NCBI GenBank assembly: GCA_018296165.2
Contig: JACKQL020000208.1
Span: 1-49,945, forward strand
Source: Termitomyces sp. T153
Taxonomy: Eukaryota > Basidiomycota > Agaricomycetes > Agaricales > Lyophyllaceae
Reading direction: 5' to 3'
DNA: 49,945 nucleotides
How positions within the stretch are numbered: the first letter of the stretch is position 1; each line of letters starts with the position of its first letter. Under the pieces are notes generated by a model, which was not told the DNA's origin, made no database searches, and saw only the letters and a program-made list of their open reading frames with translations. The position numbers were made by a program, and so were the translations under genes. Shown in pieces: positions 10,961 to 19,700 of this stretch.

Positions 10961-11976
10961 AAGTCATGGAAGTGATTGGGAAAGGCTTGGGCTGTGAGTT
11001 TGTTGCAAATGCCTCAGCCAGACATTGAGAAGTAGTCTGACTGGCTCAAATCTCTGCCACTTTAGGAGGGGGGCTGAGGGTTGTAGCATAGATCCTATCA
11101 CCCACCTCTATGATTTCATCTGGGAACTCTGCATCTGGAGTATGGGTCGATTCTCCTTCACCTTCCTCTTCCTCTGGAGATTCACACCCAACACCTCAGA
11201 CATCCTCATAGAGGGCCTCTCTATGAGGGAATGCCAGAGGGGGGGGACCCAGGAGGTTAATATCAGCATAGGGAAGATGCCCAGCATGACAAGCATGCAC
11301 AGCAGCATGCTCACAAACTTTGGCTCTCTGCTCCTTACAGGCCTTCTGCACAGGCAGTGTAGTGACAGGGGCAATGACTCATCTTCACCTCACCCTTAGT
11401 CCAGTCAATCTCTGGGTTGTGCTCACATAGCCAGGTGAACCCCAAGATCATGTCTTGCTTTCCCAAACTAGTGACAGCAAAGGCAGCTTGCTCTGAGTGG
11501 TCTTGGTAGTAGAGGACCAGGTCCACTATGGAGCAAATAGAGCCAGCTTCTTTGAGCATGCCATCAACATTGTACATGGGGATAGGATGGGAAAGGGGGC
11601 AAGTGGTGAGGCAGTGTTGTTGCATATAGTTAGTGTCAAGGAAGAGGCCTGTGGCCCCACTGTCAAGGAGCACAACTACACTTTGGATCTGCTGGGTGTC
11701 TGTTGTCTCAATTTCTATCTATAGCTTCATGGAGTTGGTAGAAGGGGTGGAAGCAACAATGTAGTGACAGGGGAGACAGCATTCCCATGTAGGAATCTGG
11801 AGGCATGAGCTAGGAGGTGTATTTCCAGCAGAGACTTTAGCTGGAGGAGTAGTTTGTACATCTGAGGAGGGGCTTATTGTTTCAGGCATAGTATCAACAA
11901 TAGCAACAGATATATTTGATTCTATGGACAGGGAGGCAAAAGAATTAGCACTAAGCAATGGGGGCATACAGGTCAT
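10961..11976 (-). pseudogene. B1 aspartic protease region (decayed but active site retained)
   Basis: The 11,673-11,335 frame begins LLDSGATGLFLDTNY and includes GFTWLCEHNPEIDW, the active-site Asp-Ser-Gly and the C-terminal ILG-x-x-WL pattern of gypsy proteases. Here DSGA is intact, in contrast to the three C-family proteases in this window. The adjoining frame at 11,976-11,719 is a Ser/Thr/Pro-rich gag-protease linker, and 11,335-10,961 is the protease-RT linker. The product would process the Gag-Pol polyprotein, but the frame is broken on both sides. Confidence 0.75.
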
Positions 11977-13293
11977 CTATTGCCCTTTTAGAAATCCTCA
12001 GACTCTGTAGGAATCTCCTCCAATGCATTGGCCACTTCATTGGACTGGATGAATATAGGTGTGTCCAGAGAGGGGGGCCCTGTTGCATCCCAGGCTATGA
12101 GGAGTTGGATGACCAGCTCTTCTTGCTCCAATACTGACAGTTAGTGGACCTCTAGTCCTTGAAGACAGTAGTGGGCAAGGTGACCAGCCTTTCCACAGTG
12201 TCAACATAGCAGGGGAGTAGAGGACCACTGTCTGGAGGCATCAACATCCATTGGAACTCCTTGGGGCAGAGAGTGCAAGGGAGCAACATGAGATGGAAGG
12301 GGGAAAGTTGCACCTGCCATGGGGCTGCTAGAGCAGGCAGAGAAGGGGAAGTTTGGGGGGTAAACCCACTACAAGAGAAAGGAAAGGTCAATGGTTGTGT
12401 CTGCTGCAGCTCACATTGCAGTTCCACCAACTGCTACTGCTCACATGCCATTTTGCACCAAGTATTGACCTGCTCATCATCTGGGCACCCCTCTGCCATA
12501 CTGTTGATGCAATCTATAAGAGAGAGGTGGAGTCCATCATGGAAGGTTAGGCAAAGTTGCAGACCATTTGGATATCCTGCCTGTTTGACTAAGGCACAAA
12601 AAGAGTCTATGTACTCATCAAGTGACTGCTTTCCTTGACCATACTGTGTTTGGTCTTGAAGGGAAAGAGCTGCAGTTTTGGTGGGGTCAAGGGAGAAGAA
12701 CTCAGCTTGGAACTCCTTCTCAAACTCCATCCAGCCCAAGAAACTGTCAACTCTCCTGGGTGTCAAAAGATCTACAGCACATAGGTTGAGGCTTGGCCAG
12801 CCTTTATATAGGAGAGAACCCAGATAATTTTCAAGGCATCCAAGGTGAAGGCTTCACTGCTCAGCTGGATATATGTGATACAGGACTGGAGGAAGTGTTC
12901 TCCAGCCTTACAATCTCTGTCATAGACATCAGGAAGTGCAGGATGAGGGAGTTTGGAATGGAGAGCTGAAAGACCTAAGCCAGATGCAGATGCAAACAGT
13001 TCTGCAGCAGCTGGAGGCAAAAAGCCTGAGCTAGGTGCAGGCACAAACTGTTCTGCATCTGCTGGGGGCATGAGAGGTGTGATAGGAGGAAGTGGGAGAT
13101 GTTCCAGAAGGGCATGGAGAGAAAGGAACACTGCTTCAGTAGTTTGACAGAGTCCAGTGAGTTTGGCCATGTGGGAAGTAAGGGAGGCTTGGGTAAGTTG
13201 AACCTGTGTCTCCAGGGATAGAAAACAACTCCAGGCATTGTCCTGGGGACTTGAAGCATCAGGGGAAGGTGCTGGAGGGGTTGGCTGGTTCAT
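11977..13293 (-). pseudogene. B1 gag (broken)
   Basis: It starts at an ATG at 13,293 and is open for 173 residues (Pro-rich N-terminus, then the capsid-like ALPDVYDRDCKAGEHFLQSC). It continues in another frame at 12,766-12,434 (MEFEKEFQAEFF, YIDSFCALVKQAGY), a typical gypsy capsid. A zinc knuckle follows at about 12,208-12,167, reading C-stop-HCGKAGHLAHYC: the second position of the CCHC motif is a TGA, most simply a former CGA. The start lies about 100 bases inside the PBS, leaving a short leader. Confidence 0.75.
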
Positions 13294-13396
13294 AGGAGGA
13301 GAACAGAGGGCACTAAGACACTGGTGGAGGAGAGACCTTTTGAAGAACCAAGTAGAAGCTCAGGTAATTGAAAAGGGGGCTCCCAGACCAAATCTA

Positions 13397-13410
13397 GAGA
13401 CTTGTTCTTC
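13397..13410 (-). promoter_or_regulatory. B1 primer-binding site (self-priming type)
   Basis: On the minus strand GAAGAACAAGTCTC directly follows the 5' LTR. Eleven bases (AGAACAAGTCT, 13,398-13,408) are the perfect reverse complement of AGACTTGTTCT inside the same LTR (13,496-13,506) and in the other LTR (5,232-5,242). I do not recognise a tRNA 3'-end complement. This is the arrangement of Tf1, where the 5' end of the transcript folds back as primer. Confidence 0.75.
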
Positions 13411-13812
13411 TGTAAGGGCAACCTAGCCAAAGTCTATTCAGTACTGTACAGTGTCTACTAAGATAACTACTCACCTAGCAAAGGGAAATCCAAAGAGAAC
13501 AAGTCTGGGGATTCCCTAGGCCAGGTGTGACACTTCAGAGGCTTCAGAAGCATGAGAAACAACTGTACAGTATGACAGAGAAAAAAGACAAAAGTGATGT
13601 GTCAGCAATTGGTCAGCAGTTACATAAGCTGGTGGCAGTGTCAAAGGGGCCACACTTGTCTGAATTATTGACAGAGAACCAGTGCAGCCTGAGGGCTGAA
13701 ACTAGGACCAATAGATAGGAAAAAGGAAGGAGAATGAATGAAAACTATAGCAAGGGAAATCTGACAAGAACTGGAGAAGGAGAAGAGGGACCAAGTGGGA
13801 CATCCCCTGACA
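13411..13812 (-). repeat. B1 5' LTR
   Basis: It starts TGTCAGGGGATGTCCC and ends GGTTGCCCTTACA on the minus strand. It pairs with 5,108-5,558 and lacks about 40 bp near its 3' end that the other copy has. The duplication ATAGC follows at 13,813-13,817. Confidence 0.88.
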
Positions 13813-13817
13813 ATAGC
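13813..13817. repeat. Target-site duplication of B1, right copy
   Basis: ATAGC matches 5,103-5,107. Confidence 0.9.
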
Positions 13818-13889
13818 ATCATGTGATGCTACTCATATAATTAAATATTATTATTGTATTGCACAACAGTAAAGGTAAGTAATGGGTGC

Positions 13890-14446
13890 TCCATTACACA
13901 CCAGCCCCAGTTTACAAGCCCAGAGACCATGTGTACTTGGATAGCTCAGACATTAAGACAACAAGGCCATCCCAGAAGCTGTTGCATTGTTCATCTTGGC
14001 CCTTTCCTGGTGGAGAAGAAGGTAGGGCCTTTGGCATGCCAACTTAAACTCCTGGCAGGCCTATGTCAGTTGCACCCAGTCTTCAATGCTGTCAAACTGT
14101 TCCTAGCTCCAGAGGATCCAATCTCCAGCCACCACCCTAAGCCACCCTCACCACCAGTTCTGATTGATGATCAAGAGGAGTATGAAGTGGAGAAACTCCT
14201 GGATAGCAGAATATTCCAGGGGAAGTTGCAGCCCAAGGTGAAATGGAAGGGATATGGCATTGAGGACTTCTCTTGGGAACTGCAGGCTAATGTACATGCA
14301 CCAACCTTGGTCCAGGACTTCTACCATAGGCATCCCAATGCTCCAAGAGCCATTTGAGGCATCTACTCAATTTCAACAGCTGACCAGGGAATTTGTGACT
14401 TTTTCTATCCAGTACATTAAGATGCTACATGCTAAGGTGGGGGTGA
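13890..14446 (+). pseudogene. Element B2: integrase C-terminus and chromodomain (5'-truncated)
   Basis: The plus-strand frame carries TPAPVYKPRDHVYLDSSDIKT, then after a frame change the conserved VEKKVGPLACQLKLL and a chromodomain with EVEKLLDSRIF, KVKWKGYG and SWEL, stopping at 14,357. It closely parallels B1's 6,100-5,570 region but lies in the opposite orientation. Everything upstream of the integrase C-terminus is missing. It ends in a GGTGGGGGTGATG purine-rich stretch against the 3' LTR (14,447), equivalent to B1's polypurine tract. Confidence 0.8.
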
Positions 14447-14796
14447 TGTCAGGGGACTACCATTTTAAGTCAGCACATGCATGGCTGCAATTATGCACAT
14501 GCAAGTCTGGGCCATATGATTAGGCCAGCATGTGCATGGCCACAATCATGCATGTGCAAATCTGGGTCATGTGGTTTGGTCTGTGATTTTCCCATCCTAC
14601 TGTACAGTTGTATCCTACAAGCCTGAAGGCCTAGAGTGCAGCATCTGGCCTAGGGAGTCCTCAGACTTGTTCTCTTTGGATCTCCCTTTGCCAGGTGTGT
14701 AGTATACTTGTAAGCACCATACAATACTAAATGCACTATTGATCTCCCTTTGCCAGCTGTGTGATTGAGCTACAGCCTCCAGAGGTTGTTCTTATA
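14447..14796 (+). repeat. B2 3' LTR
   Basis: It begins TGTCAGGGGACTACC and ends CCAGAGGTTGTTCTTATA, matching the ends of the B1 LTRs. It contains the same CAGACTTGTTCTCTTTGG segment. Its U3 differs from B1: it carries two copies of an approximately 51-bp unit starting near GTCAGCACATGCATGG, absent from B1. It marks a different subfamily. Confidence 0.8.
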
Positions 14797-15432
14797 GGAC
14801 AGAGACAAAAAAGAAATTGAAAGATTGGTTTTAGTTGACTGGGGAGAACAGGTGTAGAACATCCTCTTTTTAGGTATCTCTTTGCAAATAATAATAATAA
14901 TTGATTAAACAGACAAGATCATATCATATTTTGAACTTGGTCTGAATTGTTCAGACAAAGTTTTTTATGAGTCTTACATACTGAGTGGCCAGGGCTCTAA
15001 CCTGTTACAGAGGGAATATACTCAATCTGTGTATAATAGTTTCTATGGATTGTATGTACTTGTAACAGAGGGAATAGACTAATGTGCATAAGTAAAGGTG
15101 TGGGTAAGATATGAGTATTTGACCCACCTCAGTCTGTGTATAATAGACTGAGGTGTGCTCAAGTGCCAATCTGTAATTCATATGCACCTCCATCTTTCTA
15201 ATCTGTCATTTGCTAGCATGTGTTATTGGCTTGGCATGTAATACACAACTCACTTCCAATACCTTTTATTGGAGGATCTCCTCTGGACTATCTGAGGTGT
15301 CAACAACATCCTTTAGAATTATTTTGATGAACATGGATGGCCCAGCTCTCCAAGAGCTTGGGGTGGATTCAAATTGTGCTCGTGCATTGGCTCTTGACTC
15401 TTGCAGTTCTCCACCATCCTCTGCAATGGCAT
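14797..15432. other. AT-rich spacer with short repeats, no recognised gene
   Basis: No domain is recognisable. Repeated short motifs occur (CTGTGTATAATAG at 15,029 and 15,134; ACAGAGGGAATA at 15,006 and 15,066). An open segment at 15,210-15,440 (76 codons) has no recognisable homology and runs into the LTR of C1. Confidence 0.45.
15125..15155. repeat. Perfect 11-bp inverted repeat (hairpin)
   Basis: CACCTCAGTCT (15,125-15,135), a 9-base loop, then AGACTGAGGTG (15,145-15,155). The arms are perfectly complementary. It could be a transposon end, a terminator-like structure or chance; nothing around it decides. Confidence 0.7.
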
Positions 15433-16483
15433 TGTTATAACCTGCTCCCACACCTCTAGAGTTCCCCCCAAGTCACCCCACTTCCCTAGAGCACTCCCCA
15501 ATGCTTCCCCAACTCATCTCAACCTTTGTTGACCCATGGTGCCTGCCCTAGCCAAGTCCAGCACTTCCTTGGCAAACCCCAATGACTCCATGGCAAACCC
15601 TGACACATCCCCCATGGGCCTCCTCAGCTCCCCCTCTTGCTTACAAGGCCCCCAAGCTCCTCCAACACAACCCCTGACTCCAACACACATTGTTTGACCA
15701 ACCCCACAACCCATGCAACCCCCCTGGAGCTCTTCAACAACTGCAGCATGGGCCACATCTGCATCAGAATATCACTGCAGCCCACCCCCCAATCAGAACT
15801 GACACTCATCCACCCCATGTAGCTCCAATGAGCCCCACCATTGCCACCTCAAACCTCAGAGAAGGTTTAGTAGTCAGTATATAACAACATAGAGTTGCAT
15901 CCATTACCTTAGTCCTGATATTGCATTAACTGATTACTTGTGTCTCATGTTTTTTTTGTTCCCATCTCTATTTTTTTTAGTCTCAAATCTATTTCCTTTT
16001 CTCAGTTCCATCTCATCTTGTCTCTATCTTGCCTTGACTGTCTCTGTTTCCTTTGTTTCCCTAAGTCTCTTTCTTCTCTGACATCATTATGAACTCTGCA
16101 CATGTGCTACAACCTTCAAACATTCCTATGACAACTCTGGCCCTCACCCTTTGCTTGGTTCCGGAATCCATCAGTCTTGATTGATCCCCTGTCAAACTCC
16201 AGCTCCACTTCCATTGTTTGCAAAGCCTCCACTACCCCACAATCTATTTGTGCACCTACAAACTTGTTCCTGATGCTTACCCAAGCCCAATATTTGATAT
16301 ACTTGGTCTTAGATTTCCCTGGACCACTCCAGACTTGCTTGGACTGCTTCCCTTGGCTTCCCCTCACAAGTCCCTATCATTCACCCCACTGATGGAATGC
16401 TAGATTATAAGTGCAGGACATTGCATCTGCCTAGTAAGGACCCACCAGTGTAGCTGAGCCCCCATAGTCAGTGGGACCTGGCA
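15433..16483 (+). repeat. C1 5' LTR
   Basis: It begins TGTTATAACC and ends GGGACCTGGCA and is followed after one base by a PBS. It has the family promoter core: TATATAA at 15,878-15,884 and GTCCTGATATT at 15,912-15,922. It is heavily CpG-depleted compared with the LTRs of element A. Confidence 0.85.
15878..15922 (+). promoter_or_regulatory. C1 LTR promoter core and predicted transcript start
   Basis: TATATAA lies 34 bases upstream of GTCCTGATATT, the usual TATA-to-start distance. The latter matches the complement of the PBS at 10 of 11 positions; the one mismatch is probably later decay. Confidence 0.7.
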
Positions 16484-16484
16484 T

Positions 16485-16495
16485 AATATCAAGAC
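16485..16495 (+). promoter_or_regulatory. C1 primer-binding site (self-priming type)
   Basis: AATATCAAGAC lies one base after the LTR. The identical 11-mer is at the same place in element A (45,041-45,051), and a one-base variant is present in C2 (22,284-22,294, minus strand). Confidence 0.75.
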
Positions 16496-16515
16496 TCCCC
16501 CTTACCCATTTCTTA

Positions 16516-17133
16516 ATGTCTGCATATAACCCCATGTACAACCTAGCCAGCTATCTAACTGATATCTATGATTGGCTGGCCCCTGAAAACCCATATGCCC
16601 CATTCTACCTAGGCCCCCCTGTGGATCAGTATGTCCCCCACCATTGTACTCCTGACTCCAACCAGGCATTCTACACTTTCTCCATCAGCCAGGGAATACC
16701 CTCAGGCTGGTGCTGCTCTCCAGCATTCCCCACCAATGGCAACTATCCCCACATGTATTCCAGAGAATTCTCTGCAGCACTCCCCAACCTCATCTACCTC
16801 CCACCTGCTCACTACTATGCATACCCAGCCCCTCCAGAGCACCCTGATAATTATTTACTCTTAATTGCCATTCCCACTCAAACCCCTCCCTTCCCCAGAC
16901 AGCAACAAGTCAAAGCCTATGTTCACCAGCATAACAAAGTCCTCTGCTCCCTCCACCTCTCCCCTGCAGAGTTTGCAAGGCATGCCAGCACCCTTCTTGT
17001 CAACCTAGGTTATCCTGACACTCCCACAACTCCAGAGGTTTGGGCAGATTGGCTCCTCAACTTCCACAAACATCACCTGCAGAGAAACCTCCCCAAAACC
17101 ATGCAAGGCACCCTGGAAATCAATGCCAACCTA
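16516..17133 (+). pseudogene. C1 gag, 3'-truncated
   Basis: The ATG at 16,516 opens a frame rich in Pro, Tyr and Ser, with IYDWLAPENPYAPFYLGPP near the start and an alpha-helical, capsid-like part (FARHASTLLVNLGYP, WADWLLNFHKHHL) later. It corresponds to C2's gag (22,263 leftward). True homology stops after the Asn-Leu codon at about 17,132. The last codons to the stop at 17,157 are antisense of C2's RNase H, so the C-terminus is an artefact of the junction. PR, RT, RNase H and integrase of this copy are missing. Confidence 0.75.
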
Positions 17134-18640
17134 TGGTGTGGGGATCCCTCAAAGTAGGCCTGCCACTAACAAAAGGCTTTGACAATTGTGAGGAGTTCCT
17201 TGTTGTAGATGTTATAGTTGAGCTCTATGGGGATCATTGAATGGGTTGGAAGGTGACAGGGTGGAGGTCCTTGCCTCCAGAGTCTGGCTGGAAGAGTATT
17301 CCAGTGATGGCATGGTTAGAGGCATTGCATTTGAGCACAATTGGCAGGGAGGGGTCAAAATGGCAGAGGACCAGGGCAGAGGTGAAGGCCTTTTTGAGGA
17401 GGAGGAATACACTCTGGCATTTGCTGTCCCAGTCCCACAGAGTGTCCTTCCACATAAGTTAGTTGAGGAGTTTGGTGATTCCAGAGTAATTGTTAATGAA
17501 TTGGTGATAGAAGTTAGCAAAACCCAGGAACAACTGTACCTCTTTGACATTCCACAGCAGGGGCCAATTGAGTATAGCTTTGACCTTAATGGGGTCCATG
17601 CACACACCATCAGGAGTAACAATGACTCCAAGGTATTCAACCTCCATCATGTGGAAGGAGCATTTTTTGGGTTTAGCATGGAGGTGGTACTCTCAGAGTC
17701 ATTTTAAGATGCAGTGGATGTGCTCCAGGTGCTCCTCCAGTGAATTCAAGTAGATCAGTATGTTGTCCAGGTACACAATAACAAAAATGTTGTTTATATT
17801 GTGGAAGATGTCGTTCATGAAGTACTGGAAAGTGGTGGGGGAGTTAGTCATTCTGAAGAGCATTACAAGGTACTCAAAGAGGCTGTAGTGGGTGTGAAAG
17901 GCATTTTCCATTCATGTCCTGGGGCAATCCAGACATTGTTGTAGCCAGAGCAGAGGTCTATCTTTGTGTAGATCTTGGCACTACAGAGGTAGTCAACAAG
18001 ATTTCTAACCATCGGGAGTGGATACCAGTTCTTTTTGGTGACTTTGTTGAGTCCCCAATAATCCATACAGAGTCAGAGTGATCCATTCTTCTTCTTGGCA
18101 AACAAGACAGGAGCACTGGCAGCAGAGATTGATGGGCATATAAAGCCCTTGCTAAGCATGTTGTCAAGGTACTCCTTCAGGGCCCTAAGCTCAATCTTGG
18201 ACATGTTGTAGATCTTGCCAAACAGAGGCAAGGTGCCTTCTTTGAGGTCAATCTTGTGGTCGTAGGAGCAGTGCAGGGGAAGTTCTTTGGCACTCCCTTC
18301 AGAGAACATGTCAGCAAATTCATGATACTCCAGGGGAACTACTTCAGATAGGATCTGTTCCTCCATTTTGCACTCTGGCACAGTGGTTTCTGCACAGAGG
18401 TGCTCCTCTAGTAGGGCTGGCATAATTTGTAACTGGAAGGCAGGGGTGCCATCTTGGAGGATGCATGCAAAGGGGATGGTGCCAATGATTTTAATGTCAA
18501 GGTTTCCAGAATTGATGGGGGTGGATGACAGGGTGGTAGCAGTCGAGTCCAAAGTGGTAGCAGGGTTGGTTGGAGGGGTCAAGCATTGCTGGTTGGAGTA
18601 CTGTGGGCCTTTGTATTAATTCCAAGGTATGTTGGGGGGC
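17134..18640 (-). pseudogene. C2 reverse transcriptase and partial RNase H (broken)
   Basis: From 18,582 leftward: YHEFADMFSEGSAKELP, DHKIDLKEG, FAKKKNGSL, then [18 protein letters not shown] and [15 protein letters not shown] (fingers/palm), MTNSPTTFQYFMNDIF and VYLDNILIY (palm, 17,911-17,699), then YLGVIVTPDGV, FLGFANFYHQFI (thumb). RNase H follows with PIVLKCNASNHAITGIL, where the first catalytic Asp (normally TDAS) reads CNAS, and a NYNIYNKELL remnant at about 17,200. The catalytic YLDD reads YLDN at 17,762-17,767. At least three frames are needed. Confidence 0.82.
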
Positions 18641-19700
18641 AGCCATCATAATTTGATCAAGGGTGACTGAGGTGGGGTTGTGTTTTCTTCACCTTCTGGA
18701 TTGCCATTGGAGGTTGAGGGGCTTTGACTTGCTTTAGAGGTGTTGGCACTGGGTTTAGAGACATTGGAGCCTGAGACAGACTGGAGGCAGAGGGGGATGG
18801 TGGCCACTAGACTTGCTTCTGGGGTAGGAAATTGAATGGTGAGGTTCTTCCAGTCAATGTCAGTGTTGATATCTTGCAGCCATGGGAGTCTGAGCATGAT
18901 TGGGGTCGATGGGAGGAGTTGGGTGACAAGGAGCCAGGCCTGGAACTGCAGATCATTGTTAAGGGTGAGAGTGTTGTCATGGTATTGAGTGATCCCTGTA
19001 GTGGTGGGGCTTCTGTCAAAGAGTTGAAGCTTAAGAAGTTTATTGAGGTCATTGCATTGGAGGTCGAGTTGACTGCTGATGAAAGTAGTGGAGGTGCTGC
19101 TGTTGACAAGGGCAGGGAGTATCTTGGGTAAGCCATTGAGTCAGACATTGATGACAAATGACCACATAGACCTAGAGCAGAGCTGCGGGGGAGTCTGGGG
19201 ATGGCCAATCATGGTCTCAGGATTATTGGAGGAGAGTGAGACATTGAAGAGCACTAGTCTGGAGTTGGTGGGATTGTCCCAGTCAAGGTGGAGGATGAGG
19301 CTGGGCTAGTCAATGTGGGAGTTGGTAGAGCAGAGCCAGGAGAAGCCTAAGACAATGGGGGCAGAGGAGTGTAGTTTTGTGACAAGTAGCCAGAGTTCTT
19401 ATTGTTGTCCATCAGTAAAGGTCATGGTTGTTTCTAGACAGTATGTGATGTCTCCAGCAGGAGTGGGGTCACCATTGAAGAGCTTGAGAAGGATTAGAGT
19501 GGGGAGGCATTAGAGGTGGTGGGGAGTGAGTGCCACCAGGAATTCATTGATGAAGTTATCCATAGTGCTGCTGTTGACTAGTGTGGGAATGGAGTGGTCA
19601 GAGAAGGAGAGAGTGGTGTGAAGGAGAAGAGTAGTAGAGGAGTGGAAGGGGAGGTGTGCTGGGAGGTTGTCCATGGCAAGTACTATTGCGCACAGAAGTG
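18641..19700 (-). pseudogene. C2 tandem pair of retropepsin-like domains (broken)
   Basis: Two homologous protease-like segments follow each other. The first (about 19,600-19,300) has LVNSSTMDNFINEF, then IVLGFSWLCSTNSHID. The second (about 19,110-18,820) has LVNSSTTSTFISSQ, then IMLRLPWLQDINTDIDW. Both follow the retropepsin plan (DSGA-like active site, later I-x-L-x-x-x-WL). In both, the active site reads NSST, encoded by the same GTCAACAGCAGCAC 14-mer (19,565-19,578 and 19,093-19,107), so the catalytic Asp is lost. Stops interrupt the first copy. A Ser/Pro-rich linker (18,897-18,646) leads to RT. Confidence 0.65.

Larger units (their letters stand above)
5108..13812 (-). mobile_element. 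Element B1: full-length chromodomain Ty3/gypsy retrotransposon with nested solo LTRs
   Basis: The element is 8,705 bp including nested DNA. It has both LTRs (5,108-5,558 and 13,411-13,812), a PBS beside the right-hand (5') LTR, a polypurine tract beside the left-hand (3') LTR and perfect ATAGC target duplications. On the minus strand the order is gag, CCHC knuckle, protease, RT, RNase H, integrase, chromodomain, i.e. a chromovirus. The pol gene is interrupted at the RNase H/integrase boundary by two nested solo LTRs (7,082-9,554). Frames are broken throughout and CpG is depleted, so the copy is inactive. The two LTRs differ by substitutions and by a deletion of about 40 bp near the right LTR's U5 end, so the insertion is not recent. 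Confidence 0.93.
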
